64,000 nt of DNA from Chthoniobacteraceae bacterium (GCA_028293625.1 JAQGOL010000011.1:62001-126000), one strand, 5' to 3'; counted from the stretch's first letter, positions 1-10,177 are shown. Translations and numbers: made by a program. Notes: a model not told the origin generated them from the letters alone.

Positions 1-316
1 AGCGCATGGTCCCAAGGAAAGGAGGGTTGGTGAAAATGTAATCTCTCGCTACCGTACGGCGAGGTCCCCATCCCCGCTCAATATCGAGTCCGTTCTGCTC
101 GTCGCGGATCTGTTGCGAATGACAGTAAAAACAACCTTCCGCAGCATAAACATCCCGGCCTTTGCGCGCATTGGCGATTGGGTATGCCTCTCCGGACTCC
201 GGGTCGACTTGCGGCTGCAGGTTTCCAATCTGGACCTGCGGCACTACTACCAGTGCCAGGCACGAAAGGGCGAATGTACCAAAGATTCCAGTAAAGAGAT
301 AGGACGAACGGCTCAT
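1..316 (-). CDS. cbb3-type oxidase subunit II-like cytochrome c (CcoO/FixO-like), partial
   Basis: The N-terminal 105 residues of a membrane-anchored monohaem cytochrome c; the gene continues past the left edge. It opens with MSRSSYLFTGIFGTFAL, one transmembrane segment, and then carries the haem c motif GCFYCHSQQIRDE, close to the CcoO signature CYxCHSQMIRPF. It ends inside the CcoO-like stretch FLGTMR. In the family, CcoO passes electrons from c-type haems to the CcoN catalytic subunit. The start ATG overlaps the stop of the upstream ccoN-like gene in the string TAATG, so the two are translationally coupled. The CcoN-like partner lacks most metal ligands while this cytochrome keeps its haem motif, so its electron acceptor is unclear. 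The methionine haem ligand lies outside the window. Confidence 0.85.
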   Translation of the reverse strand, partial: MSRSSYLFTGIFGTFALSCLALVVVPQVQIGNLQPQVDPESGEAYPIANARKGRDVYAAEGCFYCHSQQIRDEQNGLDIERGWGPRRTVARDYIFTNPPFLGTMR

Positions 317-1800
317 TAGTGTGTCTCCTGTCCGGGGTTCGCGAAGAGCGTGGGTTCTCCACCGGGTTGCCCGATGCGAAGGAGCATCAGAAGAAAGTGC
401 AGCGCGAAAAAGAGATGCGCAAAGAGGATGAATACATAGGCCAGACTGCTTCCGGCAAAGTAGACCTGCCCGATCTGAATGACCTGCGAGAATGTCGCAT
501 CCGGATCAATCATCGTCAGGCCTGCGGACAAGCCCGAGAATGCCATCATAGCGATAATGGTGGCACCGCCGTAAGCCGCGCCCAGGAAATGTATTTTGAT
601 CAGGGAAGCGGAAAGCCATTCACAACCAACCAGCCGCGGCGTGATATAATAAATGGCTCCGAACATCACCATCGAGAAAAAGGCGTAGATTACCAAATGC
701 TGCTGAGCGGCCTGGAATTGTGTGAAATGCACGATGCTATCAAAGCCACGCAACGAGGCCAGGACTCCCACAAAGCATGAGATCGCGAAAGCAATTACGC
801 CAAAGAAAGTAAACCGGATTGTTGGCGAATAGTAAACCATGTGCGTCTGACCATGCATCGTGAAGATGAAGTTGGTCAGGACGGTGACAATCGGTACGAT
901 CATCATGATGTTGGCAGCGATTCCGACCGTCACAAACCAGGCCGGGACCGGCCCCCCGCTCAACCGGGCCATCCCTGTAAGCCCGCCAAACAATGCAAAT
1001 GTCCAGAAACCAATGCTTGCAAGGTTATAGCTGTAAATAGGCCGATTGACGACTTTCGGGATGAGATAGTAGGCGGCGGCAAGACCGATGGGGGTCAGCC
1101 AAAGCAGACTCAGATTCTGCGAAAACCAGGCGGCGATCACACTTTGAACTACCCCTTGCACCTGTGGCATTGTGACAGCGATATGGGCAACACCAAAAAA
1201 CCACGGGAACCAGAAGAAGGCGCCAAGCAGATACCAGACTGAAATATAGACTGGAGCGTTGCGGCGGAACTTATAAAGAATTGCGCCCCAGAGGCCGATC
1301 AACAGATAGCCGATGAACATCAGGGCAGCCGCGCCGAACGGGATTTCCATTCCCGGGATGCCTGTATTTTTACCCGCGAGAACAGAACCTATTCCGAGCA
1401 CGAGCCCGAGATTCCAGAATACGGCGCCGAGAACCAGCACTCCCGGGTAGCGCAATGGGACCCGGCAGAGACGTGACATCAACCAGATGCTCACACCCAT
1501 TCCAACCAAACTGGCCCAACCGTAAGTTAATGCCAGATTATAGGCGGGAGCAACCCGGCCATAAGTAAGGAATGGCAGATCAGCCAGAAAACCCGGGCTA
1601 TGCAGCTTCATCGAAGTGATGAAACCAAGTAAGCTGGCCACCAGGAGCCACGCGATTGAAGTCGTGAAGAAAATCAGCACGGGCCCAGCCGCGGCGGAAT
1701 CGATCTGGGAACGTTCCACAGCGACCTTTGCATCGGTCGATGGTATGACCGGCACGGCGGCCGGCGTCAATTTGGATTCGGGAGCGGCGACTGCGGTCAT
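316..1800 (-). CDS. CcoN-like haem-copper oxidase subunit I homologue lacking most metal ligands
   Basis: A 494-residue polytopic membrane protein that aligns by eye along its length with cbb3 oxidase subunit I (CcoN). Shared landmarks include TYGRVAP, IPKVVNRPIYSYNL and GAIYYITPRLVG. The histidines that bind haem b, haem b3 and CuB are mostly gone: the helix II site is Tyr87, the first CuB site is Gln228 (FSQNLSLLWLT), the His-His pair is Ala278-Arg279, the cross-linked tyrosine is Gly272, and the haem b3 site is Gln366. Only His368, matching the second His of the helix X HxH, remains. It therefore should not reduce oxygen or bind a binuclear centre. It sits after actF and a small membrane protein, overlaps the preceding gene by 4 bases (ATGA), and precedes a ccoO-like gene. 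A structural or electron-transfer role beside alternative complex III is inference. Confidence 0.85.
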   Translation of the reverse strand: MTAVAAPESKLTPAAVPVIPSTDAKVAVERSQIDSAAAGPVLIFFTTSIAWLLVASLLGFITSMKLHSPGFLADLPFLTYGRVAPAYNLALTYGWASLVGMGVSIWLMSRLCRVPLRYPGVLVLGAVFWNLGLVLGIGSVLAGKNTGIPGMEIPFGAAALMFIGYLLIGLWGAILYKFRRNAPVYISVWYLLGAFFWFPWFFGVAHIAVTMPQVQGVVQSVIAAWFSQNLSLLWLTPIGLAAAYYLIPKVVNRPIYSYNLASIGFWTFALFGGLTGMARLSGGPVPAWFVTVGIAANIMMIVPIVTVLTNFIFTMHGQTHMVYYSPTIRFTFFGVIAFAISCFVGVLASLRGFDSIVHFTQFQAAQQHLVIYAFFSMVMFGAIYYITPRLVGCEWLSASLIKIHFLGAAYGGATIIAMMAFSGLSAGLTMIDPDATFSQVIQIGQVYFAGSSLAYVFILFAHLFFALHFLLMLLRIGQPGGEPTLFANPGQETH

Positions 1801-2351
1801 TGAGTGATCTCGGAGGTTGCGGTCCAGGGGAAGGAAACTTGAGGACCAGTGCTCAAGCTAGCAAAGAGAACCGGCATGGAAGCGGATGCGTTTGAAGCAG
1901 ACGGCGCCGCTGCAGGAGCCGGAGGCTGGAAATAGATGGTATCGGCACCCTGCGGTGCGGAAGGGAGTGCGCCCGGCGCAGGCTCTGCGGCATTCGGATC
2001 AAAGGGAGCGGGCATTGGAAGACGTGGCTCAACCTTCACAGCGGAGACACCGAGGGTCTTGTTCTTAAGTTCGCCAAGAACAAGGCGCTTGGCATCACTC
2101 AGCGGTATATGAACCACCCCTTTTGCTTTGTCGCCCCATTCCACGGCGGCAAGTTTCTCAGCGTCAGCCTTCTGAAGTGTCTCGCGTTGTGTAATGCGGT
2201 TCTCCGCGGCCTTATCGACTGCAAGCGAGCTGGGACCATTGCGGCGCATCCAGATCACCACTAGAAGGGCAAAAAGCAGGAAGAAAAAGAGCGCCCAAAG
2301 AAGGGTCAGGAATCCGCTCGGTTTCGGCAGTGAAGTATCTTCGGTCGGCAT
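1797..2351 (-). CDS. single-pass membrane protein of the ACIII/oxidase operon
   Basis: A 184-residue protein with one N-terminal transmembrane segment (residues about 12-36, FLTLLWALFFFLLFALLVVI) followed by a periplasmic domain and an Ala/Pro-rich C-terminal third. It has no cysteine and no haem motif. The segment AVEWGDKAKGVVHIPLSDAK resembles a short motif (W-x-D-x-x-x-G-V-V-x-I-P) that I associate with small proteins in cytochrome oxidase and ACIII clusters. The start ATG at 2351 is preferred over an upstream in-frame start because it lies 1 base after the actF stop. Its TGA overlaps the ATG of the ccoN-like gene. Function unknown; an assembly or linker role between ACIII and the oxidase-like pair is inferred only from position. 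Confidence 0.7.
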   Translation of the reverse strand: MPTEDTSLPKPSGFLTLLWALFFFLLFALLVVIWMRRNGPSSLAVDKAAENRITQRETLQKADAEKLAAVEWGDKAKGVVHIPLSDAKRLVLGELKNKTLGVSAVKVEPRLPMPAPFDPNAAEPAPGALPSAPQGADTIYFQPPAPAAAPSASNASASMPVLFASLSTGPQVSFPWTATSEITQ

Positions 2352-2352
2352 G

Positions 2353-3555
2353 TCAGTTCGTAAGTTTGAGCGACGCGGCCAGGCGGGGATCACGTGTTGG
2401 GAAAAGATAGCTCTTTCCAAGATTGCGGAAGAACAACCACCCCAGAATCCCGCCCATTCCAATCAGGGGAAAAATATCGAGCAGACTCGGAGAAAGGCCG
2501 GTTTCGTGAAGAGCCGGGAGCACGATCACATACATATCGAGCAACTGCATTCCGATAATCCAAAATGCGATCGCACAGAGGTATTGCGGGGCTTTTTTGG
2601 TCGCCTGCATCAACAACACCGGAAAAGGGAGAAAGAATCGGCCGACAACAAGCAGAGTGCTCAGATACCACCAACCGCCTGTGTTGCGAATCCGAAAGTA
2701 GATGGTCTCCTCCGGGATGTTCGCATACCAGATAAGCATGTATTGGCTGAACCCGATGTAAGCCCAGAAGATGGAGAAGGCGAGCATGTATTTACCCATC
2801 GTGTGGAAATGCTCTTCGTTCACAACGCTCAGGTAGCCACGGCGCTTGAGAGCCGAAACGATGATGACCAAAAGCGACATTGAACTGCCCGCCGCGCCGG
2901 CAAACAGGTAGACGCCCCACATCGTGGAGAACCAGTGAAAATCAAGCCCCATGAGCCAGTCAATGCCGGAGAACGTAATCCCGATTGCAACCGCCGGGAT
3001 ACCGCCAACACCGAGTTTGCGCATCATCAAGCTATGACTAACAGAGCCATCCTTGTCCTGGGCAATCGACCTTTTTTTCAGCGAAAGCGCGATCAGCGTA
3101 AGCAACGAGAAATAGAAAGCCGCACGAACATAAAAAAACGTGTGGTTAAGATAACCTTGTTTGGCATCGAGCAGCGGGTCAGCACCCGGAGCAAGGTCCC
3201 ACCATTTAAATAGATAACTTGTGCATGCCAGAATCGGCAAAAAGAAGAGCACAAAGTACGGAATCAGGCTCGCAACATTTTCGAGCTGCCGGCGGACAAG
3301 CACCGACCAATCCGAGTCGCTGGCGTGATGGAGGCATGTCCAAAAAAGGCAGCCGATGCAGATCGAGAAGAAAAAGAAAAAGGCAAACAGCCATGAAAAG
3401 GCAAACTGCTCGCGCCAGGAGGGCACGGCCAAGCCGATCAGACTAAGGAGGATGCCGGCAGCGCCCGCCAAAAGCAGGTTTTTAGGGAGCGATCCCGCGT
3501 GCTTGGGATCGAACTTCTCCGCCTCGGGCGGGGTGAGGTCATGTGGATGGCTCAT
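2353..3555 (-). CDS. actF: alternative complex III subunit ActF (membrane quinol-site subunit)
   Basis: A 400-residue polytopic membrane protein of about ten transmembrane helices, the length expected for ActF, which with ActC forms the NrfD-like membrane core of alternative complex III (ACIII). ACIII oxidises menaquinol and reduces a c-type cytochrome or a terminal oxidase in place of the bc1 complex. Landmarks include SGIDWLMGLDFHWFSTMWGV and FSQYMLIWYANIPEETIYF, both typical of ActF. The gene starts on the base after the actE stop and its own stop is followed within 1 base by the next ATG, so it is firmly within the operon. Confidence 0.92.
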   Translation of the reverse strand: MSHPHDLTPPEAEKFDPKHAGSLPKNLLLAGAAGILLSLIGLAVPSWREQFAFSWLFAFFFFFSICIGCLFWTCLHHASDSDWSVLVRRQLENVASLIPYFVLFFLPILACTSYLFKWWDLAPGADPLLDAKQGYLNHTFFYVRAAFYFSLLTLIALSLKKRSIAQDKDGSVSHSLMMRKLGVGGIPAVAIGITFSGIDWLMGLDFHWFSTMWGVYLFAGAAGSSMSLLVIIVSALKRRGYLSVVNEEHFHTMGKYMLAFSIFWAYIGFSQYMLIWYANIPEETIYFRIRNTGGWWYLSTLLVVGRFFLPFPVLLMQATKKAPQYLCAIAFWIIGMQLLDMYVIVLPALHETGLSPSLLDIFPLIGMGGILGWLFFRNLGKSYLFPTRDPRLAASLKLTN

Positions 3556-4242
3556 TTACTTCTTTTCCTGCTCCAATTCCTTTTGCTGCGTCTCGGTGAG
3601 GTCGGCTAATTTGCCATTCTGACTGCGCTGCAGAGCGCGGAGATAAGCGACAATCGCCCAACGATCTTCCACGGCAATCTGCGGCCCATAAGCGCCCATC
3701 GTGTTTTTGCCATTGGTAATGGTGCTGAAGATTTGCCCGTCAGGCATTACGCGAATGCGTTCGTCCTGAAGGTTGGCGACTGTCGCCCAGTTGCCAATTT
3801 TTTGCACGATCCCGTTGCCGTAGCCGGTCCGGCCATGGCAGATGGCGCAATTGATATTAAAGCGTTCCTCACCGCGGTCGATCAGTTGCGCGCTGACTTC
3901 AAGAGGAAAGCCGTCGCCGTAAGAATCGCCAAGTTTGCCGGTATTATAGTAGTCCGGCAGATTTGAGAATCCTTGTGGCTTGAGCGGCCCGTTTTTGGCG
4001 CCGACCTGCAGATAACGGCCAGCCAAAGTGTAGCCCAGAGGAATGGTGCCATCGACCGGTTTGCGTGCTGCACGGCCATCGGCAAAGAAGTTGCTTGAAT
4101 GTTGTGCCTGATACTTCGGCTGATGTTTCATATCAGGGAAGATCTCAATCGGGGGAAGACCACTATGCTGTCCGCGGAAGCCGGCGAGGGCGACCACAGC
4201 GCAGGTAATCAGAATAAAAGAAGCGAAAAAGTAGCGAAGCAT
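3556..4242 (-). CDS. actE: alternative complex III subunit ActE (monohaem cytochrome c)
   Basis: A 228-residue exported cytochrome c. An N-terminal hydrophobic segment (residues 4-21) anchors or exports it. The ActE-typical region around QPKYQAQ (about 41-47) and the DG-x-AAR-x-PVDGT stretch (55-67) precede the single haem motif CAICH (Cys132, Cys135, His136), followed by RTGYGNG. A methionine in NTMGAYG is a plausible distal ligand. In ACIII, ActE is a peripheral periplasmic haem subunit taking electrons from the ActA/ActB arm. It abuts actF with no spacer and follows actD by 14 bases. Confidence 0.92.
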   Translation of the reverse strand: MLRYFFASFILITCAVVALAGFRGQHSGLPPIEIFPDMKHQPKYQAQHSSNFFADGRAARKPVDGTIPLGYTLAGRYLQVGAKNGPLKPQGFSNLPDYYNTGKLGDSYGDGFPLEVSAQLIDRGEERFNINCAICHGRTGYGNGIVQKIGNWATVANLQDERIRVMPDGQIFSTITNGKNTMGAYGPQIAVEDRWAIVAYLRALQRSQNGKLADLTETQQKELEQEKK

Positions 4243-4256
4243 GGGTGCTAAAATTT

Positions 4257-4802
4257 CTAATCGTGAATAAGAGTCACGTGCTTGCCACCAATGGATTCAA
4301 GCAGTTCGCGCGTCTTGGTTTCGGAGAACTTCGGATCGCGGGCTTCAATCACCACAAAGAAGCCGTTGTCGGTAACGCGTTTGAAACGTTCCCAGTTGAA
4401 GACCGGGTGATACCACTTGGGCAACTGACTAAAAATCATCAGCGCAAACACAGTGGTGAATGAGGCAAAGAGGACCGTCAACTCGAACATGATCGGGAAG
4501 AACGCAGGTACGGTGCGCCAGTCATACGGTTTTCCGTGCACAATCAGCGGATAGATTCCCCAAGAAGGAATGAATGTAAGCAGAACCGCGGTAAGCGTGC
4601 CCGCAGCACCGCCGATGAGCACCGGGGCAGAGAGCCAGGACTTGCCAAGTCCCATCGCGGCATCCATGCCGTGGACAGGAAACGGGGAGTGCACGTCCCA
4701 GTTCTTGAAGCCGGCGTCGCGGAGTTTCTCAGCCGCGGCCATCAATGCTGCGGCGTCATTAAACTCGGCGCCGAGCCCATAAACTTTTTGGTATTGAGCC
4801 AT
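4257..4802 (-). CDS. actD: alternative complex III subunit ActD (DUF3341)
   Basis: A 181-residue protein of the DUF3341/ActD family with two central transmembrane helices: one at about residues 61-82 (VLIGGAAGTLTAVLLTFI) and one at about 102-125 (PIMFELTVLFASFTTVFALM). The N-terminal domain contains LRDAGFKNWDVHSPFPVHGM, whose HSPFPVHGM string is diagnostic of ActD. The C-terminal domain reads FFVVIEARDPKF, also typical. ActD is a small membrane subunit of ACIII without cofactors. Ten bases separate it from the actC stop. Confidence 0.93.
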   Translation of the reverse strand: MAQYQKVYGLGAEFNDAAALMAAAEKLRDAGFKNWDVHSPFPVHGMDAAMGLGKSWLSAPVLIGGAAGTLTAVLLTFIPSWGIYPLIVHGKPYDWRTVPAFFPIMFELTVLFASFTTVFALMIFSQLPKWYHPVFNWERFKRVTDNGFFVVIEARDPKFSETKTRELLESIGGKHVTLIHD

Positions 4803-4812
4803 GAGCGGTGAC

Positions 4813-6258
4813 CTAGTGATGCGCTTCGGTGCCGGTCTCTTCGCCGGGATTGTGGTGATGAGGATCTGCCGCGGGAGTCACAATCTTGACTTCCGACATG
4901 GCAATCATGGGAAGGAAACGCATGAACAGAAGAAAGAGCGAAAGGAAGATCCCAAAGGTGCCAACAAAGGTCCAGACCTCGATTTGCGATGGAGAATAGT
5001 GGCGCCAGGAGGACGGAAGGAAATCCTGGGCAAGCGAGGTAACGATAATGACAAACCGCTCAAACCACATTCCCGCGTTGACGAACATACAGACGATAAA
5101 TACCGCCACGTAGTTGGTTCGCATCGACTTGATCCAGAATAACTGGGGAGAAATGACGTTGCAGAACATCATGCAGTAGTAAGCCCAGGAATACCATCCG
5201 CTGTTCTTGTAACCGATACGGGCGCGGAAAAAGGTGAAAGCCTCAAACTGATTGCTGCTATACCAGGCAATGAAAAGCTCCATCAAGTAAGCGTACCCAA
5301 CGATCGTGCCAGTCAGCAGGATGATCTTGGCCATCTTGTCGACATGCTGCCGGGTGATCAGATCGTTGAGTTGCGGATAGAGTAACCGCGATGGAAGAAG
5401 AATGGTGAGCACCATCGCAAATCCGCCAAAGATAGCGCCTGCCACAAAGTAAGGCGGGAAGATGGTCGTGTGCCAACCGGGGACAATCGAAGTCGCAAAG
5501 TCAAACGACACGACCGAATGCACCGAAAGAACCAGCGGCGTGCTTAAACCAGCCAAAAGGAGGTAAGCCATCTCGTAGCTGCGCCAATGACGGTTTGAAC
5601 CGCGCCAACCGAGGGCAAAAACACCATAGATGTAGCGGGCCACGCGACTTTTGGCGCGATCGCGCAAAGTCGCCAGATCGGGCACCAATCCGGTATACCA
5701 AAATAGTACGGAAACGGTGAAGTAAGTGGAAACCGCGAACACGTCCCAAAGGAGTGGCGACCGGAAGTTGGGCCAGATCCCGTATTGGTTGGGAATAGGA
5801 GCAAGGAACCAAGCCATCCAGACGCGACCCACGTGGATGCCCGGGAAAATACCGGCGCAAACCACCGCGAAAAGCGTCATTGCTTCCGCGGCGCGGTTAA
5901 TCGAGGTCCGCCACTTCTGGCGGGTCAGGAAAAGAATTGCCGAGATCAAGGTTCCGGCGTGGCCGATACCGATCCAGAACACGAAGTTGGTAATATCCCA
6001 CGCCCAACCAACGGTCTTGTTTTCTCCCCAAACGCCTACGCCGTTGGAGATTTGATAACCAATGCAGAAGAGACCGATGAGAGCGATTGGCGAGGTGATG
6101 GCAAATGCCAGCCACCACCACATCGGTGTGGGCTCTTCAACGATTTGAGAAACCTTGTCCGTGATCCATGTCAACGGCCGATTGTTGGAGACCAACGGCA
6201 CCCGAGCCATCTCGGGCGGTGTCGTCAACGTGACTGTCGGGGAAGTCGAGTTAGCCAT
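4813..6258 (-). CDS. actC: alternative complex III subunit ActC (NrfD/PsrC-like)
   Basis: A 481-residue NrfD-family membrane protein with about ten transmembrane helices. It holds the presumed quinol-binding site of ACIII beneath the iron-sulphur subunit ActB. Landmarks are [19 protein letters not shown] (the conserved HAGT) and [19 protein letters not shown], both characteristic of ActC/NrfD proteins. The C-terminus is His/Glu-rich ([17 protein letters not shown]) and does not look like part of the membrane core. It starts 5 bases after the actB stop. Confidence 0.94.
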   Translation of the reverse strand: MANSTSPTVTLTTPPEMARVPLVSNNRPLTWITDKVSQIVEEPTPMWWWLAFAITSPIALIGLFCIGYQISNGVGVWGENKTVGWAWDITNFVFWIGIGHAGTLISAILFLTRQKWRTSINRAAEAMTLFAVVCAGIFPGIHVGRVWMAWFLAPIPNQYGIWPNFRSPLLWDVFAVSTYFTVSVLFWYTGLVPDLATLRDRAKSRVARYIYGVFALGWRGSNRHWRSYEMAYLLLAGLSTPLVLSVHSVVSFDFATSIVPGWHTTIFPPYFVAGAIFGGFAMVLTILLPSRLLYPQLNDLITRQHVDKMAKIILLTGTIVGYAYLMELFIAWYSSNQFEAFTFFRARIGYKNSGWYSWAYYCMMFCNVISPQLFWIKSMRTNYVAVFIVCMFVNAGMWFERFVIIVTSLAQDFLPSSWRHYSPSQIEVWTFVGTFGIFLSLFLLFMRFLPMIAMSEVKIVTPAADPHHHNPGEETGTEAHH

Positions 6259-6263
6259 TACTT

Positions 6264-9200
6264 TTAAGCTTCGGTGTGTTCAGCTGTAACTTGATGTCCG
6301 CCGTGTTCGGCACCGCCATGTTCATGGCCGCCACCGTGGCCGGAGCCCCGGGAGTAGGCGCCGATTTTTTCAGCGCCAGGCATCTTCATGTTAGGATTGC
6401 GTATCCGGGCCAAGTACCAGACACGGGTGCTTACGTTTAGATATTCGAGGAGACGATAGCCGCGCTCGCCGGCGCGCACCTTGGAGACGCTGCTCTCGGG
6501 ATTTGAAATATCGCCAAAAGTAATCGCGTCGTTTGGACAAGCCTGCGCGCAAGCCACAGTAAACGCATCGGCAGGCACGCGAATCTGATCCGTGTCGCGG
6601 GCGCTCACCTTGGCGGCAATCTTGGCTTCCTGAATACGCTGCACGCAGAAGGTGCATTTCTCCATGACGCCGCGCATGCGGACAGTCACGTTCGGATTCT
6701 TCTGCATCTTGATCGTCTCCTCCGTTCCTTTCGGAGCGGTCAGATTCCATGCATAAAGACCCTTGTCCTCAATCTTGCGCTGATTGTAGTCGAAGAAGTT
6801 AAAACGGCGGACCTTAAACGGGCAGTTATTGGCGCAGTAACGTGTTCCAATGCAGCGATTATAAGCCATCACGTTCAAGCCGTCGTCACTATGGACAGTG
6901 GCGTTGACCGGGCAGACCGTTTCACATGGCGCATTCTCGCAATGCTGACAAAGCATTGGCTCATACACCATCTCCGGGTCGTTGGTCTCGTCATCGAAGC
7001 TGGCGAAATAACGATCGGTGCGAATCCAGTGCATTTCGCGTCCGTTCTGAACCTGTGCCTTGCCAACAATCGGAATGTTATTCTCCGACTGGCAGGCAAT
7101 CATGCAGGCCGAACAACCGGTGCAGGTGCTAAGATCGACAGTCATTCCCCACTGATGAATGTTCGTCAGTGGCGGATGGGAGTAGAGTGACTCATTAACG
7201 ACTTCAACCTTTTTGCCGTTCTCCATTTTCCACTTCGCGTGGGCATCCATGCCCATCGTCTTGGCGAAGTCGGGCTTCTTCTTGTAATCTTCAAGAGTGC
7301 CTTCACGCACAAACTCGGCTCCTCGGCCTTCCAAAGTATTATGCTCCTGGGTAACCGCGAAAGCATACTTATCATTCGTCTTCTGAACTTCGGCGCCAAC
7401 CAGGAAATAAGGCTGCGAGGTGGTTACCAAGGGATAGACGTTAAATCCGGCACTCTTGCCGGTTTCATCCTTGCCACCAACACGGCCCGGAAAGTCGCGG
7501 CCGTAACCGAGTGAAATCGACAGGGAAGCGTCGGCATGCCCAGGCGCGACAAAGAGCGGCACCCGAATGGAACGACCTTGAGAGCGAATCTCGATGATAT
7601 CACCGGTGCCAACAGACCATTTCCTCGCGCTCGCCGGGCTGATTAAAGCAGCGTTATCCCAGGAGAGCTTGGTAATCGGATCGGGAAGTTCCTGAAGCCA
7701 GCCATTATTGGCATAACGTCCGTCATCCAATTTGGAATCCGGGACGAAAACGATTTCGAAAGTCTCCGAATTAAACGCAGGCGTTGTAAAATTTTCCTGC
7801 GCATAAGCCGTAGCCGATGCGGCAACAGCAAGCTGCTCAGGTTTGGCGGCTGTATTGGCAAGGAAACCGTCATGAAGGAACGTCGCCCATGCGACGGTGA
7901 AATCAGCCGGCTTGGCAATCTGGCGGAAGGTTTCCTGAATGAGTTCAGGACCCGCAGGCTTGGAAAGACCAGCGAACTTCGCCAACACATCGAGCTCCGA
8001 CCATGCGCCAAAGAGCGGCAGGATCATTGGCTGCCCCGAAAGATAACTGCCATCGGTGGCATAACCATCACCCCACGATTCAAGATAATGGGCCAGCGGC
8101 GCATGCCATGTCGAAAGCTGCGCGGTTTCATCCTCGTGCTGAGATACCCGGATGACGACGCCCTTTTTGTTATCGCGGAAATCCTTCTGAAGATTACCCC
8201 AGTCCAGATCGGAAGGAGCATTGTAAACAGGATTGCCGCCGATAATCACCAGTGTTTTGGCGATTCCATCATCAATGGCTTTTTTAACAGCGGAAATTGT
8301 GGCTGCGGGCTTCGCTCCAGCGCGGCCAACCAGCGTCTTCCCAAAATTTCCAAGCGCGCTGTTAATGGCGGCAACCATCGCATGAACGGCACCCGGCTGA
8401 CGGGATCCGGCCAGCACAAGGCTTCTGCCTTTATGCTCAATCAGATCAACCGCGGACTCCTTGACCCACGCGGGGTCAAATGTGGCCGTGCCGGTTGGCA
8501 GATCTTTGACCAAAGTCGAAAGGACGGGGTCCTTGGTCCGCGCGGCAATTTCAGTGGCAAGAGCGAGAGTGAACGCGCCGATTAGACTTGCAGGAACACG
8601 CAGGCGATGTTCAGCCATGCCGCCGGTCAAAGTAAACCGGTTCTCCACAGCATATAGACGGTTCATTCCGCCTTCAGCTTCCGGCTTGCGGCGGGAAGTA
8701 AACTGGCGGGTTTGTTCAACCGTCGATTCGCTGCCGAGGAAGTCGCAATCAAGCGACATGATCACATCGGCTTTATCAAGCAGTGGCACCGCCTGCAGTC
8801 CATTGGCATAGATGCCGGCATCAGTGCCACCCAGCGGCTCATACTGCGCCCAGATCGCCTTGGGAAATTTTGCTTCAATCGCTGCCCGCAACCGATCACG
8901 CGTCGGCGCAGAGTTCTGCTCAAGTAGAAATACAAGACCCGTGCCGTCGCCGGCCCCGTTGATTACTTCATCGAGCCCTTTTTCGAATCCGGCGGAATCG
9001 GAAGCTCCATTTTGATTCCGGAAAGTACGGGAACGATCCGGATCATAGAGATCGAGAATGGACGCCTGCGCATAGGTATCGGTGGCCCCCTTGCTGGCGG
9101 CATGCAACGGGTTGCCTTCAATCTTGGTAGGACGCCCGTCATGCGTCGTGATCACCAATGGAAGAGCCCCGCCGCGGGACGGCATCGAACTGGTGAAAAA

Positions 9201-9491
9201 GAGCGCCTTGCCCGGAATGGACCATTCCGTGCCGCGTGTAAATGGAACGAGATGCTTTTCCGGACGACGGCAGCCGGCAAAGCTCAGTCCGGCAAGGGCC
9301 ATGGAGGCGCCCATCAGTTGGAGAAAGTTGCGGCGGGAAACTTCGCCTCCTTCAAACTCGGATGCGCCACGGGGAAACTCATGCTCCAGCCAGCCCCGGA
9401 ACTCGGGCGTATCGGCCACCTGGCCTAGGCTGCGCCAATATTTCTTACCCGTTGAATCTTCAGGCGGGTGTTGTAAAACGCGTTTGCTCAT
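6264..9491 (-). CDS. actB: alternative complex III subunit ActB (molybdopterin-like plus iron-sulphur)
   Basis: A 1075-residue periplasmic subunit exported by the Tat system: the twin-arginine motif [12 protein letters not shown] lies near residues 52-63, after a cytosolic-type leader with [13 protein letters not shown]. The large N-terminal part resembles molybdopterin oxidoreductases, though ActB proteins carry no molybdenum cofactor. The C-terminal part (about residues 785-975) is an NrfC-like ferredoxin domain with [31 protein letters not shown] and CTFCVQR plus ACAQACPND, fitting several [4Fe-4S] and a [3Fe-4S] cluster. The ATG at 9491 is preferred; a longer TTG start at 9515 would overlap actA. 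The C-terminal tail is His/Gly-rich. Confidence 0.94.
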   Translation of the reverse strand: MSKRVLQHPPEDSTGKKYWRSLGQVADTPEFRGWLEHEFPRGASEFEGGEVSRRNFLQLMGASMALAGLSFAGCRRPEKHLVPFTRGTEWSIPGKALFFTSSMPSRGGALPLVITTHDGRPTKIEGNPLHAASKGATDTYAQASILDLYDPDRSRTFRNQNGASDSAGFEKGLDEVINGAGDGTGLVFLLEQNSAPTRDRLRAAIEAKFPKAIWAQYEPLGGTDAGIYANGLQAVPLLDKADVIMSLDCDFLGSESTVEQTRQFTSRRKPEAEGGMNRLYAVENRFTLTGGMAEHRLRVPASLIGAFTLALATEIAARTKDPVLSTLVKDLPTGTATFDPAWVKESAVDLIEHKGRSLVLAGSRQPGAVHAMVAAINSALGNFGKTLVGRAGAKPAATISAVKKAIDDGIAKTLVIIGGNPVYNAPSDLDWGNLQKDFRDNKKGVVIRVSQHEDETAQLSTWHAPLAHYLESWGDGYATDGSYLSGQPMILPLFGAWSELDVLAKFAGLSKPAGPELIQETFRQIAKPADFTVAWATFLHDGFLANTAAKPEQLAVAASATAYAQENFTTPAFNSETFEIVFVPDSKLDDGRYANNGWLQELPDPITKLSWDNAALISPASARKWSVGTGDIIEIRSQGRSIRVPLFVAPGHADASLSISLGYGRDFPGRVGGKDETGKSAGFNVYPLVTTSQPYFLVGAEVQKTNDKYAFAVTQEHNTLEGRGAEFVREGTLEDYKKKPDFAKTMGMDAHAKWKMENGKKVEVVNESLYSHPPLTNIHQWGMTVDLSTCTGCSACMIACQSENNIPIVGKAQVQNGREMHWIRTDRYFASFDDETNDPEMVYEPMLCQHCENAPCETVCPVNATVHSDDGLNVMAYNRCIGTRYCANNCPFKVRRFNFFDYNQRKIEDKGLYAWNLTAPKGTEETIKMQKNPNVTVRMRGVMEKCTFCVQRIQEAKIAAKVSARDTDQIRVPADAFTVACAQACPNDAITFGDISNPESSVSKVRAGERGYRLLEYLNVSTRVWYLARIRNPNMKMPGAEKIGAYSRGSGHGGGHEHGGAEHGGHQVTAEHTEA

Positions 9492-9502
9492 CGAGAAATT
9501 CG

Positions 9503-10177
9503 TTAGCGGTGGCAACCAGCGCAGTTGCTATCGGGCGGGTTAATATTTCCCTTTGTCTTAAGGGCGAGCCCTATTTCCTGCTGGGCATCGGCCACGGACT
9601 GGCCTGACTTCGGAGTCGGCTTCCAATCCAGGTTGGTGATCTCAGAAAGCGGACGGAGCGCATCTTCGGGATGACGATGGCACTCCAGACACCAATCCAT
9701 TGAGAGCGGCTTGGCATGATAAACCACCGGCATCTCGTTGATCTGGCCATGGCAGCTTACACAGGAGACACCCCGGTTCACATGCGCCGAATGATTAAAA
9801 TAAGCGTAGTCAGGCGTCTTATGGATCTGCACCCATTCGATCGGCTTGCCCGTCTGCCAGGAATCACGCACCGCCTGAAGCTTGGGGCTATCCTTTTGAA
9901 CCTGCCCGTGACAGTTCATGCAGACCTGGGTGGTCGGGATATTGGAGTGGGCCGCCACTTCCACCGCGCTATGACAATAGCGGCAGTCCATTCCGACCTG
10001 CTTGACATGAATGTCATGAGGGAAGGGAACCGGCTGGGTCGGCTGGTAGCCAACATTTGTATACTTGTTGGTAAAGTAATACGCGAACCCAGCTGTCGTT
10101 GCGGTGCCGATAACGGCCAAACAGAGGATGATTTTGAGCGGCAGGATGTTACTCCCGCGCGGAAAGATATTCGCCAT
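9503..10177 (-). CDS. actA: alternative complex III subunit ActA (pentahaem cytochrome c)
   Basis: A 224-residue cytochrome with one N-terminal transmembrane anchor (about residues 13-33) and five CxxCH motifs: CRYCH, CMNCH, CVSCH, CLECH and CAGCH, the last at the very C-terminus. Five haems match ActA, the multihaem periplasmic subunit of ACIII that accepts electrons from ActB. It is the first gene of the operon; the next ATG (actB) lies 11 bases after its stop. The upstream 192-base gap holds the candidate Crp-type operator listed separately. Confidence 0.94.
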   Translation of the reverse strand: MANIFPRGSNILPLKIILCLAVIGTATTAGFAYYFTNKYTNVGYQPTQPVPFPHDIHVKQVGMDCRYCHSAVEVAAHSNIPTTQVCMNCHGQVQKDSPKLQAVRDSWQTGKPIEWVQIHKTPDYAYFNHSAHVNRGVSCVSCHGQINEMPVVYHAKPLSMDWCLECHRHPEDALRPLSEITNLDWKPTPKSGQSVADAQQEIGLALKTKGNINPPDSNCAGCHR

